Shown: positions 30,601 to 39,550, counted from the stretch's first letter. The stretch: DNA of 64,000 nucleotides from Mesobacillus subterraneus (GCF_020524355.2 NZ_CP129019.1:3968001-4032000), one strand, 5' to 3'. Notes: a model not told the origin generated them from the sequence alone. Translations and numbers: made by a program.

Positions 30601-31438
30601 TAATTTTTGTATCAATTTTCTGTTCTTGAAATGTTGGTCCTAAGCTACTTTTAATAAAGTCAGCTTGTTCCGCCGCTGTCATTTTCATGCTTGGATAACC
30701 ATATTGTGTGTCATTTCCCGTCGCGACATGCAGTGGTTCATTTTGTGGGGTAATTGCATAAACCGGGACCCCTTGTTTCTCAAAGGCTTTAATATATTTT
30801 GCAAGGTAACTGGCATAAGAATCGTAATAGATAGGGTCTAATGTTCCACCATTTAAAGAATTCCCTACTTTCATCCATGCCGGTGGACTCCACGGGCTTC
30901 CCATAACTTTCACTTTGTCTTTTTGTGCTAACACTTGCTGCAAAATAGAAATAACCTCTTGGTCCTTTGCAATAGTAAAATGGTTTAAATCTTCATCGGT
31001 TTCTCCTATCGGCATATCATTATACGTATATCGATCTAACGAAAAATCAGATGAACCAATTGTCATTCTCAAAAAACTCAAGTTAATGCCCTGGGGTGTA
31101 AATAAATCTTTTAGTAATGTTTCTCTTTTTTCAGGATCTAAATTTGATAAAATATGTGCTGAGGAGCCAGAGATTGCTGCACCAAACCCATCCATTTCTT
31201 GATATTTCTCTTCTTCATTTACATTAATTGTATTCATGTTAGACGGGGTTTTTTCATCTATTAGCAATGGGACATTTTCTTGTTTTGCTAATTTTTTCGA
31301 TTCATCAGCTGTAGTAAGCCAGACTTCTACTTCATTCCCTACTGCTAAAATATCATTTTGATAAAATGGGGAACTCCCAAGTAAAACAAGTAACGACAAT
31401 AAAAAGTAGGTGGTTTTTTTCACTATTATTTTTAACAT
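27635..31438 (-). CDS. Sortase-anchored multidomain GH30 glycosidase
   Basis: 1267-aa secreted cell-wall enzyme. Signal peptide: KKTTYFLLSLLVLLG (7-21). GH30 catalytic domain about 38-500, with SPWSPPAWMK, acid/base Glu234 in TPQNEP and nucleophile Glu336 in WFTEISGG. A CBM6-like domain (512-632, starting VEAELYD) follows, then a carbohydrate-binding-like domain, two fibronectin type III-like domains, a second such module (DFETGDLAHWNDW) and a Glu/Pro/Gly spacer. The end is LPKTA, a membrane helix and KKRLE, a sortase A signal. The motifs fit glucosylceramidase or beta-1,6-glucanase subfamilies; substrate unproven. ATG at 31438 has GGAGGGAAG upstream. It probably releases sugars for the adjacent ABC importer. 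Confidence 0.9.
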   Translation of the reverse strand: MLKIIVKKTTYFLLSLLVLLGSSPFYQNDILAVGNEVEVWLTTADESKKLAKQENVPLLIDEKTPSNMNTINVNEEEKYQEMDGFGAAISGSSAHILSNLDPEKRETLLKDLFTPQGINLSFLRMTIGSSDFSLDRYTYNDMPIGETDEDLNHFTIAKDQEVISILQQVLAQKDKVKVMGSPWSPPAWMKVGNSLNGGTLDPIYYDSYASYLAKYIKAFEKQGVPVYAITPQNEPLHVATGNDTQYGYPSMKMTAAEQADFIKSSLGPTFQEQKIDTKIIAYDHNWDKPDYPVEVLNDEEARKYIAGSAFHAYAGNPTAQSIVHDQYPEKGIWFTEISGGEWATNFGDNLAWNMKNIIIGTTRNWSKSILFWNLALNENHSPITPSDEEEKTESSGCEDCRGVVTIDSETGEITKNVEYYVLGHVSKFVEPGAHRIQSSDINDLSNIENVAFINPDGSKVMLAMNTSDRETEIKVRWGDKSFLYTLDAGSVATFKWSGEQAGSQVISALSKVEAELYDESNKDIPSEVTNDVGGGKSLTGITKGDYIAFEQVEFLEDIHSLQVRVAAEKASGIDLRIGSHEGHSIGRVAINPTGSENTWETITVPVDITGVTGNQKLFLVFEEPVNLNWFRFSTDFFQDSLNYIKNPSLETGSFEFWSESHPDGQELSQSVSSGEAQEGNHKIDHWSSEDYKQATYQTVHVPNGTYKFSVWVRSSGNQNELTLQARNHGSSMITKQIGSTGIGTWTKYTIEKIHVSTGEITVGVFSDGKGGNWANFDQFSLNRVSREVPSKATNGLSAPNNVNANQSEQIELTWDEIENAKGYILYKATIVNGKYSPYIERTITKETKFIDSGLKVDTTYSYKITAINDDGESLPSQPVQIKPKKADVTPPAIPAGLQGIAQEESILLKWNNVIDLDFQAYRIYQDGEMVTSISPINETMKVISNLQGGKNYSFSISSIDLFGNESELSEPILISPLSIGKPITLENLDFETGDLAHWNDWHPENQESAHKVDNDYPLNGAYKLTHNLAENNEQYTYRTIEVPNGKYKVSVSVRAGIEKLELQVKNYGGEEKKQLMNSPSWDAWTKFTIDQIEVTNGQLEFGVYSKTGNNTGWAAIDGFEIISYEQSPPGEETPGEETPAEEVPGEEDPEEQTPGEEVPGEEGPGEETPGEEVPGEEDPEEQTPGKEVPGEEDPGEETPGEDDETGDKTKKDQAPSVNQIDDEMKGQQGSGNKLPKTATQVYNLLLAGVLLIVIGFIFFTQYKKRLE
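27836..28015 (-). repeat. Four 45-bp tandem repeats encoding the wall spacer
   Basis: Four units of 15 residues, such as EVPGEEDPEEQTPGE and EVPGEEGPGEETPGE, alternate in an A-B-A-B pattern. They lie between the last carbohydrate-binding-like domain and the LPKTA signal and span the peptidoglycan. Unit number is likely to vary between strains. Confidence 0.9.
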
Positions 31439-31474
31439 ACTCTGACTTCCCTCCAATAATGTAATATCCCGAAA

Positions 31475-31488
31475 TGATAGCGCTAACA
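31475..31488 (-). promoter_or_regulatory. Putative LacI-family operator before the anchored GH30
   Basis: TGATAGCGCTAACA, differing at three positions from TGTTATCGTTAACA. It lies 36 bp ahead of the ATG. It may be bound by the adjacent LacI-type protein or by CcpA, whose cre site has a similar pattern. Confidence 0.55.
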
Positions 31489-31541
31489 TTATTGTGCTAA
31501 ATGCAAGCCCCATATAGGGACTTACACTTTAATTAATATAG

Positions 31542-32501
31542 CTATTGTAATTTTGATGTTGAGTTACGTATCACAATTTTTGATTCGAACAATTTTTTAG
31601 TTTCCAGCTTGGTTGGATTTTCGATCCTTTTAAGTAACTCATCCGCTAAAGCTTGACCGATTTCATACACTGGCTGTTTCATTGTTGTTAAGTGTGGTTC
31701 TGCAACTTGATCAAATAAAACTCCATCAAAACCTGCAATAGATATTTCCTCGGGGATACTTTTCCCTAACTCTCTCGCTGCACGTAAAGCACCAAGTGCT
31801 ATTACATCACTTAAACAAAATAAAGCAGTCACATCCGTATTTCCAAGAAGATCGAGGGCCTTTGTAAAACCATCACCTTCAGTATTATTTGCATAACGAA
31901 CATAGTCTGGGTTAAACGGGATTTCGTACTTATTTAGAGCCTCTTGATAGCCTTTAAACCTTTTTTTAGGAAACGCACTATCTTCATCAATCACAATTAT
32001 CCCAATCTTTTTATGTCCATTTTTGAGGATATATTCTGTCATATCATATCCTCCTTTGAGATCGTTTACATTTATACAATCGATACTTAGGTTCGTATCC
32101 CCAAATAAAATACAAGGAACATCCATTTTATCTAATAACGACTGGTCTTCTTCTTTTAACCCCATCGCAATAACCCCATCACACTTAAACTGGGAATCCC
32201 ATTCTCTTCTCAATAAGAAGGCATAATAATTTTTACTTAATATATCACTAATACCTGCAATAAGTGTCATTAAGTATGGATCCGCGGTTTCAAGTTGGTT
32301 AGGAATTAGTAAATGAACTATTCTCGTTCTATTTGTTACAAGCGCTTTAGCTGCATAGTTCGGCTGGAACTTTAATTCATTCATTGCTGACAATACTTTG
32401 TTCTTCGTTTCAATTTTTACTGTATCTGGTGAATTTATTACTCTAGATACGGTCATAACAGAGACACCCGCTTTTGAAGCAACGTCTTTCATAGTAGCCA
32501 T
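31542..32501 (-). CDS. LacI-family transcriptional regulator
   Basis: 319-aa repressor. The N-terminal helix-turn-helix MKDVASKAGVSVMTVSRVIN is followed by the hinge helix region FQPNYAAKALVTNRTR, and then a periplasmic-binding-like sugar domain (VIAMGLKEEDQSLL, DVTALFCLSDVIALGALRA, ISIAGFDGV). ATG at 32501 has AGAGGT upstream; the frame to 32546 has a poorer start. It lies inside the GH30/ABC locus. An operator-like palindrome sits on its own promoter and two or three more sit before the substrate-binding protein gene, so it probably represses both until its sugar is present. Confidence 0.92.
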   Translation of the reverse strand: MATMKDVASKAGVSVMTVSRVINSPDTVKIETKNKVLSAMNELKFQPNYAAKALVTNRTRIVHLLIPNQLETADPYLMTLIAGISDILSKNYYAFLLRREWDSQFKCDGVIAMGLKEEDQSLLDKMDVPCILFGDTNLSIDCINVNDLKGGYDMTEYILKNGHKKIGIIVIDEDSAFPKKRFKGYQEALNKYEIPFNPDYVRYANNTEGDGFTKALDLLGNTDVTALFCLSDVIALGALRAARELGKSIPEEISIAGFDGVLFDQVAEPHLTTMKQPVYEIGQALADELLKRIENPTKLETKKLFESKIVIRNSTSKLQ

Positions 32502-32550
32502 AGAATATACCTCTATTCTTTTTTTACGATTATAAGTATTACTCACATTA

Positions 32551-32564
32551 TGTTATCGTTAACA
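32551..32564 (-). promoter_or_regulatory. LacI-type operator at its own gene
   Basis: TGTTATCGTTAACA (complement TGTTAACGATAACA), identical to the sites at 38575 and 38703. It lies just downstream of the -10 box, which fits autorepression. Confidence 0.75.
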
Positions 32565-32570
32565 ATTACT

Positions 32571-32599
32571 AATATAGTATTATCCTATGCAGGTGTCAA
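32571..32599 (-). promoter_or_regulatory. SigA promoter of the lacI-type gene
   Basis: On the minus strand TTGACA (32599-32594), 17 nt, TATATT (32576-32571), with the operator directly after it. Confidence 0.7.
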
Positions 32600-32703
32600 T
32601 ATAGCCACTATTACGAATTATGATGAAAAAAATTTAAAAGTATAGAATCATAGTCTAAGTGCGTTTCTTATTAGATTTAAAGTAGAAAAAACTAAAAAGG
32701 AGC

Positions 32704-34054
32704 TTAACTATTCCATACGAATGTGGCAGCAGCGCCTTCTGGCAGTGAATATGAGAAAAAATTGCCTTGATCACTTACAATCAATTCTTCATTTGAATTT
32801 CCATGATTATAAGCAATCAGTACTTTAGATCCATCAGGGTTTTTCAAGACTACATTCTCAATTGAACCTTCTTGAGAGGATTCAATACGCTTGGCTTTCG
32901 GTTGGACAAACTTGCTTGCATGCCCAATTGTGTAAAAATCATCCATATAACTTACTTCACCTGTTTTTTGGTGAATCCGTATAAATCCTCTACAGTCAGG
33001 ACATCCGCCATTTTGAGGACCATGATTTTCATCAAGCGCAATATTCCACTTAATTACTGTTTTTGACCAATTTCTTATTCCTCTTATAATAAGGTTTGCA
33101 ACATCCCCTTTTAATATATCGGGGGAAGTCCGGTGTCCAACAGCCCCCAGATGCTTCCGTGAAGTATATGTCCTTATCTGAGTGGGCATTATGAACAAGA
33201 TTTTGTGCTTCAATATCACCAGCATACCAGTGAAAAGCCGTCCCACTTATAAAGTTATTTGCAGCTTCATCGTTTAATACAGTTATAGGATAGTCTGGTT
33301 CATCCCAATTATGATCCCAAATAAGGATTTTGGTTTGAATTCCATTTCGCACGAATGCTGGCCCCATATAATTTTTAATTATTTCTATTTGTTCCTCTGG
33401 CTCCATTCTCATTCCAGGATACCCTTCTGGTTCAAAATGTGGTTCATTTTGTAAGGTAACTGCATGGATAGGAATACCAGCTTCTTCGTATGCCTGTATA
33501 AATTTAACAAAGTAATTTGAAAATGGGACAAAACAACCTTCTTTTAATCTTCCCTGAATGACGCTCTCCGTTGTTTTCATCCAAGCAGGTGGACTCCACG
33601 GGCTGCCCATTACCTTTATAAATGGATTAATTTCTAATGCTTTTTTTACCATGGGGATAATATAAGATTCATCATACTTTATTGAAAAATTCAACAACTC
33701 ATAATCACTTTCACCTTTGGGCATGTCACAATAAGTATAGTTGTCTAAGGCAAAATCCGAAGCACCCATAGGTTGTCGTAAATAGCTTAAACCAATACCT
33801 TCTTTTGGATCGAAAAGCTGCTTCATTACTTTTTCTCTTGAGAGCTCATCTAATTTTTCAGATAAGAGCCAAGCTGAGGAATCTGTCAATGAACCTCCAA
33901 AACCATCAATTTCTTGAAATTCTTGTGTATCATTTATCATAACGGATCGCTCAATCGCATCATCTTGATTCATCAAGAAGAGCGAATCTTGCTCTTCTAA
34001 TAAGCAGCTTTTATCTGGTTTAGTTAGCCATACTCGGACTGTGTTGGTGTTCAA
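32704..34054 (-). pseudogene. Intracellular GH30 glycosidase, frameshifted
   Basis: About 450-aa GH30 enzyme without signal peptide. The first part (from TTG at 34054, with GGGAGGAG upstream) carries SPWSPPAWMK, acid/base Glu204 in LQNEP and nucleophile Glu300 in YFTEASGG. A G5 run on the plus strand (33121-33125) has one base too many: four restore FPDILKGDVANLII and continuation to the stop at 32704. The second part holds GCPDCRGFIRI and the C-terminal beta domain ending EGAAATFVWNS. Without correction the product stops at 33050 and lacks the C-terminal third. It follows an intact GH30 gene in the same operon. Confidence 0.88.
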
Positions 34055-34080
34055 AGAGAATCTCCTCCCTCGAGTACTAT

Positions 34081-35421
34081 TTATTTTTCAAGGACATACG
34101 TAGCAATAGAATGCGGTGGCAACTGTGCAGAAAAATGTTCATTTTCATACCCAACCGTAAATGATTCTATTTGGTCTGTTTCATTCATAATCACGAGTGC
34201 AATGGAATCGTCCGTATTCATAAATGCAGTTGATTGTAGGTTCGCATTCGTCCTTTCTAAACCAATACGTTTAGCTCCAGGACGGATAAACTTACTAAAA
34301 TGACCAATATAATAAAAAGAACTGTTATAATGAACTTCATTAGTTTTTGTATCAGCAATAATTGGTGCATCACATAAATTATTTACATGATTTGGGCTAC
34401 CTTCTTCGTTCAGTACCATATTCCAATCAATATAGCCTTCTGTCCAATTATTCAAATCTCCTATCATATTGCGACCATAACGTTCACCAGTGAACCATTC
34501 ACCTAACTGCACTCCACCTTCTTGACAGCCTTCTGTAAATAGTAAGTGTTTATCAGGATAGAGATCATGAACTTTCCCTACATTTTCAAACTCCTCACTT
34601 ACATACCAGTGAAATCCTGTTCCCCACACATACTTTGATGCTTCTGGATCTTCAAAGACTGCCTTTGCTCGCTCAACAATTACATCTCGGTTGTGATCCC
34701 AAATAAGTATTTTTACATTTTCATATCCAGCTTGATGCATCTGTGGTCCTAAATAATTCTTGATAAAATCTCTTTCTTCTTCACCCGTGTAAATACAAGA
34801 ATCCCATGTTTGTACTGCTTCTGGTTCATTTTGAACAGTAATACCCCAGATAGGAAATCCTTCCTTTTCGTATGCATCAATGAATTTTGTATAATACTTG
34901 GCCCATGTATCCCTATATTGATGAAGAAGCTTTCCACCATTATTCATCTCATTATTAGTTTTCATCCAAGCAGGTGGACTCCACGGGGAAGCTAATAATT
35001 TTATTTGACTCCCTTTTTCTATTACGGCATCTTTTAATAGCGGAAGAACCCACTTATGGTCACGACTTATATCAAATGTATTTAAATTTTCATCGTAATC
35101 ATCTACATATGTGTAGTTCCCTAAAGCGAAATCACAACTATGAATATGAACTCTACCAATTGTATAACCAAGTCCTGTTTCTTGATTAAAATAGCTTTCA
35201 ATCACTTCCTGTCTTTTATCTGGTGTTATTTGCGATAATGTATAAGCTGTAGCTTCAGTAAATGCTCCGCCAAACCCAATGATTTCTTGATATTTTTTTT
35301 CCGGATCAATGAAAATAGTATTCTTTTCTAAAGTACTACCTGGATGTAACTGTAAATCTTGTTTTTTTGCAAGTAAATCACTTGAATCCTTAGAAGTTAA
35401 ATATACTTTGACGTTTTTCAT
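34081..35421 (-). CDS. Intracellular GH30 glycosidase
   Basis: 446-aa glycoside hydrolase family 30 protein, complete, no signal peptide. Conserved motifs: FGGAFTEATAYTL (50-62), LLASPWSPPAWMK (142-154), acid/base Glu199 in VQNEPE and nucleophile Glu297 in LFTEG. The chain ends in the family's beta-sandwich (PPHSIATYVLEK). Family members hydrolyse beta-linked glucosyl or xylosyl chains; here it probably cleaves imported beta-glucosides. ATG at 35421 follows AGAGGAG. It is downstream of the permease genes and upstream of the broken GH30 gene. Confidence 0.9.
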   Translation of the reverse strand: MKNVKVYLTSKDSSDLLAKKQDLQLHPGSTLEKNTIFIDPEKKYQEIIGFGGAFTEATAYTLSQITPDKRQEVIESYFNQETGLGYTIGRVHIHSCDFALGNYTYVDDYDENLNTFDISRDHKWVLPLLKDAVIEKGSQIKLLASPWSPPAWMKTNNEMNNGGKLLHQYRDTWAKYYTKFIDAYEKEGFPIWGITVQNEPEAVQTWDSCIYTGEEERDFIKNYLGPQMHQAGYENVKILIWDHNRDVIVERAKAVFEDPEASKYVWGTGFHWYVSEEFENVGKVHDLYPDKHLLFTEGCQEGGVQLGEWFTGERYGRNMIGDLNNWTEGYIDWNMVLNEEGSPNHVNNLCDAPIIADTKTNEVHYNSSFYYIGHFSKFIRPGAKRIGLERTNANLQSTAFMNTDDSIALVIMNETDQIESFTVGYENEHFSAQLPPHSIATYVLEK

Positions 35422-35467
35422 TTCTAAACTCCTCTTTTGTTAAATTAACTACAAGTCTAGTATAGTC

Positions 35468-36320
35468 TTACCCTTTGACACTTCCTGCTGTGATGCCTTT
35501 CATAATATGTTTTTGGAAGATGAAGAATAATACAATTAGCGGTAAAGCTACGATAACACTTGCTGCAATCATTATTGGATACTTTTCTGCACTTTGGCCA
35601 CCTGAAGTTAGTAATGCACCCAAACCTAACGCCAATGTATATTTTTCTGAGGAGTTTATAACAACGAGCGGCCATAGAAAGTTATTATAATTCCACATAA
35701 ATGTAAATATACCTAATACAACTAGAATCGGCTTCGAAAGTGGTAAGGCTATTTTATTAAAAATTTTAAACCAGCCTGCACCATCCATAATGGCTGCTTC
35801 TTCTAACTCCCTCGGCAAACCCAAAAAAGTGTTGCCTCATCATAAAGATGTTATAAATAGAAATAAAAAAGGGTAAGATTAATGCCCCTAAGCTATCATA
35901 AAAACCGAGCTTGTTGACGATGATCATGTTAGGAACGAGCAGTACCGTTCCTGGTACCATCATTGCTGTTAAGATCACTTTAAAAATGACGTCTCTCCCC
36001 TTAAAGTGCATCCTTGCAAAGGCATATCCTGCCATTCCATTCAAATAAAGATTTAAAACTGTGTTTACAACAGCCACAAATAATGTGTTTTTAAAAAGCA
36101 AAGCAAAATCTAAGTACTCAAATGCTTGTTTATAATTTTCTAATGTAAAATAGTAGCTACCGTCCTCTTTTTTAGGAAATAATTCAAAAGAAGCAGAAAA
36201 GATATCTTTACTTTCTTTAAATGACGATGACAGAAGCCAAATAAAAGGAAACACCAAGACTAGAGCAAAGAGAATCAATCCAATGTATAGGAAGATTCGT
36301 TCGAGTTTCATTTTTTTCAT
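35468..36320 (-). pseudogene. Carbohydrate ABC permease, MalG type, frameshifted
   Basis: Inner-membrane subunit of a sugar importer. The first 170 codons encode membrane helices (LYIGLILFALVLVFPFIWLL) up to FMMRQHF. A T6 run (plus-strand A6 at 35823-35828) has one base extra. With five, the frame goes on as FLGLPRELEEAAIMDGAG, the EAA loop that docks the ATPase, to the stop at 35468. As read, the protein ends at 35766 without its EAA loop and last helices, so it should not function. ATG 36320 has AGGAGC upstream. Confidence 0.9.
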
Positions 36321-36333
36321 GAATGTTCAGCTC

Positions 36334-37233
36334 CTAATCATCAAATCGTTGCGGTATAAATTTAAAGTTAATCCAGGTAATGATTAATATAATTACTAGC
36401 AAAATGTATGACATAGCAGAAGCAGTACCCATTTCAAAATACCGAAATGCATGATTATACAAACTAAGCATAAAGCTTTGTGTTGCACCGTCAGGTCCTC
36501 CACCAGTCATCAAATACATTTGATCGAAAACTTGGAATGCGGCAATTAAACCTGTAACTATCAAAAAAAATATAGTTGGTTGAATCATCGGCAATGTTAC
36601 TTTCGTAAACTTCTGCCATGCATTGGCACCATCTATTGTTGCTGATTCATATAGTTCTTCAGGGATCCCCTTCATCGTGGACAATAAAATCAAGACATTG
36701 TACCCAAGGGCTGACCAAATAGCCATAACCGCTAGCGTTGGAAGTGCAGTAGTTTTACTTCCTAACCAACTGTGATCAACATTAAATAACTGGCTGACTA
36801 ATCCAAATTTTGGATCTAACAAAAATATCCACATTGCCGCAACAGCAACCATCGCCGTTATATTAGGAATATAGTAAGCTGTTTTAAAGAAACCTTCTCC
36901 CTTTACATTCGCATTTAACATTGCTGCTAGTACGAGTGAAATAAATATTCCACCTGGTAAACTAAAAACAATATATTTTATCGTTATCCACAGTGATGGC
37001 TAAAAGTCAGGATAATTTACTGAGTCAAACAATAAGTTTTTATAATTATCTAACCCAACAAACTCTGCTGGTGATCTTAAGTTCCAAGATGTAAAGCTGA
37101 TACCGAATGAAAGAAGCATAGGGGCCAGCTGAAATACCATAAAATAACCTAATAATGGTAAAATAAATACCCATCCCATTGTTGACTCTTTTCCATACCA
37201 ATTCTTGAATTTTCTTAGTTTTTCGTTACTCAT
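36334..37233 (-). pseudogene. Carbohydrate ABC permease, MalF type, interrupted by an amber codon
   Basis: About 299-aa membrane subunit, with helices such as GWVFILPLLGYFMVFQLAP and ITAMVAVAAMWIFLL, and the EAA loop ELYESATIDGANAWQKF. Codon 78 is TAG (37000-37002) inside VNYPDF-stop-PSLWITIKY, where a tryptophan (TGG) would fit. The frame is otherwise unbroken to 36334, so a single base change interrupts it. ATG 37233 follows AGAGGTG. Part of the SBP-permease-permease-GH30 operon. Confidence 0.9.
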
Positions 37234-37260
37234 TGTTTAACACCTCTACAATATGTCAAT

Positions 37261-37292
37261 ATAAAGAGGGAGAACAGGTCCTCCCTCTTTAT
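37261..37292 (-). terminator. Intercistronic hairpin between SBP and permease genes
   Basis: 12-bp perfect stem ATAAAGAGGGAG / CTCCCTCTTTAT with an 8-nt loop. It lies between the substrate-binding protein stop and the permease start. Such hairpins usually stabilise the upstream message and cut downstream expression, giving more binding protein than permease. On the minus strand only a short T stretch follows, so partial termination is likely. Confidence 0.8.
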
Positions 37293-37295
37293 ATT

Positions 37296-38546
37296 TTATT
37301 TACCCATTATAGCATTTGCATCTTCTTGTGCCTTTTTCATTACCTTTACTGGATCTTCCCCAGAAACAATTACTTTATCTAAAGATGAGCCAACAACTTC
37401 GTCATTAATCTTTAACCATTCGGTAATTCTTGGTCTTGCTACAGCTGTTTCCATTTGCTTTGAAAAAATACTTAGGTATTCATCTTCTGTATACCTTGGA
37501 TTATCTGCAGCCTTCACATTAACAGGAAAGTTTCCAGTTACTTCAGACATAGTAATGGCGTTCTTGTCATTCGTTAAGAACTTAATTAAATCCCATGCAG
37601 CTTCTGGATACTCTGTATTTTCATAAATAACAATATCATCTCCACCCATGTTTGAATGTGATTGTTCACCTTCTTTATAAGGGATAAGAGAAACACCAAA
37701 ATTCAACTCAGGGAAATTGTTTTTATAGTTGTCAACATCCCAAGCTCCACTAATCTTAGTAGCAATTAATCCGTTACCAAATGCATTTTGTGTATCACGT
37801 ACGGATTGATCTGAATACTTCAGTAATTCGCTTAATAATTTTGCTGCCTCTAGAGCTTTTCCTTCTCCAAATGTAACTTTAGTTTCATCCTCGTTCACCA
37901 TTGAACCTCCCGCACTGTGCACAAGAGATGGATATAGCCATGCTGCATAACCACCGTCACCAATACCTTCAAAGGCAGCAATTTCATTCTTTTTGTACAC
38001 TTCTTTCGCAATTTCTACCCAGTCTTGAAAAGTTTCAGGAGGGTTTTCAACTAAATCCTTGTTATAAAAAAGGACAACTGTTGTTTGATTTAATGGAAGT
38101 CCATATAGTTCACCATCTACTAATACAGAATCTAATGCACCATTAAAGTAATCATCACGGTTAATTCCATTCTCTCCATCAGCATACTTCTCAACATTTA
38201 GCAAAACCCCATCAGCAGCAAACTGTGGCACTAAAGGTTGATCCAAATATGAAACATCTGGATTATTACCAACAGCAATTGTTCCGTTAAGTTTTGTATT
38301 AAAATCATCCTTAGGAATAAACGTTAATTTAACTTCAGTCCCAGTTTCCTCTTGATACTCCTTGACCAAATCCTTCAGTTTATTTTTACCTTCAATGGAT
38401 TCAGGCTCATATACCCAAAAATCCAGGGTCGCGTCCTCTTTCTCTCCGCCTGCATTACTTTTACTAGTATCCTCGGAGCCAGAACATGCTGATAAAAGAC
38501 CTAATACTAAAACTGCAATGATTGATAACAAGTATTGCTTTTTCAT
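37296..38546 (-). CDS. Extracellular sugar-binding lipoprotein of an ABC importer
   Basis: 416-aa family 1 solute-binding protein. The signal peptide (KKQYLLSIIAVLVLG) ends in the lipobox LSAC. The mature part shows the usual fold motifs: TLDFWVYEPES near the N-terminus, GLPLNQTTVVLFYNKDLV in the centre and AAWDLIKFLTNDKNAITMSE near the end. ATG at 38546 follows GAGGGGGAG. It heads an operon with two permeases and two GH30 enzymes. No ATPase gene is present; Bacillus sugar importers of this type commonly borrow a shared MsmX ATPase. Ligand is probably a beta-linked oligosaccharide. Confidence 0.92.
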   Translation of the reverse strand: MKKQYLLSIIAVLVLGLLSACSGSEDTSKSNAGGEKEDATLDFWVYEPESIEGKNKLKDLVKEYQEETGTEVKLTFIPKDDFNTKLNGTIAVGNNPDVSYLDQPLVPQFAADGVLLNVEKYADGENGINRDDYFNGALDSVLVDGELYGLPLNQTTVVLFYNKDLVENPPETFQDWVEIAKEVYKKNEIAAFEGIGDGGYAAWLYPSLVHSAGGSMVNEDETKVTFGEGKALEAAKLLSELLKYSDQSVRDTQNAFGNGLIATKISGAWDVDNYKNNFPELNFGVSLIPYKEGEQSHSNMGGDDIVIYENTEYPEAAWDLIKFLTNDKNAITMSEVTGNFPVNVKAADNPRYTEDEYLSIFSKQMETAVARPRITEWLKINDEVVGSSLDKVIVSGEDPVKVMKKAQEDANAIMGK

Positions 38547-38574
38547 CTTTCTCCCCCTCAACAGAATAGGTTTA

Positions 38575-38588
38575 TGTTATCGTTAACA
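38575..38588 (-). promoter_or_regulatory. LacI-type operator, site 1 of the importer operon
   Basis: TGTTATCGTTAACA, identical to the site before the lacI-type gene. It lies in the leader, 29 bp ahead of the start codon. Confidence 0.75.
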
Positions 38589-38702
38589 TTTATGTTTAAA
38601 AAAAACTTTTCATTCATTTTTCTTTTTTTATTAACACAGAACCTCTGTTTTTCCTAAACTTCCGCCTTTACTGAAGCGGTACAAACCAAGATGCAAAAAT
38701 AA

Positions 38703-38716
38703 TGTTAACGATAACA
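38703..38716 (-). promoter_or_regulatory. LacI-type operator, site 2 of the importer operon
   Basis: TGTTAACGATAACA, the same palindrome in the other orientation, just downstream of the -10 box. Confidence 0.8.
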
Positions 38717-38723
38717 CTACTAT

Positions 38724-38753
38724 AGTATACAAACTAAATGTTAGCGTTGTCAA
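38724..38753 (-). promoter_or_regulatory. SigA promoter of the importer operon
   Basis: On the minus strand TTGACA (38753-38748), 18 nt, TATACT (38729-38724). Operator-like sites overlap its -35 and follow its -10. Confidence 0.75.
38739..38752 (-). promoter_or_regulatory. Operator-like site 3 overlapping the -35
   Basis: TGTTAGCGTTGTCA matches TGTTAnCGnT..CA, with three differences from the main palindrome. It could be a weaker LacI site or a CcpA site. Confidence 0.5.
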
Positions 38754-38791
38754 TAACTTCTTATCTGATTAAAAATTTTAATTTTCATGCT

Positions 38792-39550
38792 TTAATTATT
38801 CACTTCATAATGCCCTTCATTAAGTCTCACTACTTCAAGTTCTTTTATATTCTCATTCAATTTCAATGCTAAACTTTCTATCCCAAAAAGCTCTGTGAAA
38901 GTATGACTCCCAATGATAAGATTGATTCGTTTAAACTGAGCATATTGAATCGTAGACAAATTGCATTCCCCTGTAATGTATACATCACACCCATTTTCAA
39001 CTGCTTCTTTAAGGCAATCTGTTGGCGCTCCATTGCCACAGACCAAACCCACTCGTTTCACCTTCTTGTCATTGAACCGCCAAAATTTAACTGGTTCTTC
39101 AAGTAGATTTACCATACGATTTACTAATTCATTAAATTCGATTTTTTCATCAGATTCTGCGACTCTACCAAAATATAACCCTTCCCATTCGTGGGTTCTT
39201 TTTACAATTTCTAAATTCAATTTTTTTAATAAACTATCATTAGTTCCAAAATCACAGTCATCAAGCGGCAAGTGATTATAGTAGTGACTTATGCCATATT
39301 CCGCTAGTTTTTCTATACAAGCCTCTTTTAATTCATATAATTCACCCCATGCATCGTGGTGTGTCACCATCATATCAACACCCTGAATTCTCGCTTCCTC
39401 TATCGTATCAAGCGTTAAGTTAACACTGTACCCTAACTTCTTAACTTTTTTATCCGCATGGTATGTAAGCCCAGATTCCTTTGAATAGATTTCCTCATTT
39501 GTTATATTAAAAAGTTCATTAATTCTTTTAACAATATTTGAAACATCCAT
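38792..39550 (-). CDS. Nif3-like dinuclear metal centre protein, copy 2
   Basis: 252-aa paralogue of the protein at 6646-7431, with the same metal-site motifs (MMVTHHDAW, HLPLDDCDFGTND, IIGSHTFTELFG). Changes are scattered and conservative, and the C-terminus is nine residues shorter. Both copies seem intact, so both may be functional. It is followed upstream by the DUF429 and lipoprotein paralogues in the same order and spacing as copy 1. Confidence 0.85.
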   Translation of the reverse strand: MDVSNIVKRINELFNITNEEIYSKESGLTYHADKKVKKLGYSVNLTLDTIEEARIQGVDMMVTHHDAWGELYELKEACIEKLAEYGISHYYNHLPLDDCDFGTNDSLLKKLNLEIVKRTHEWEGLYFGRVAESDEKIEFNELVNRMVNLLEEPVKFWRFNDKKVKRVGLVCGNGAPTDCLKEAVENGCDVYITGECNLSTIQYAQFKRINLIIGSHTFTELFGIESLALKLNENIKELEVVRLNEGHYEVNN

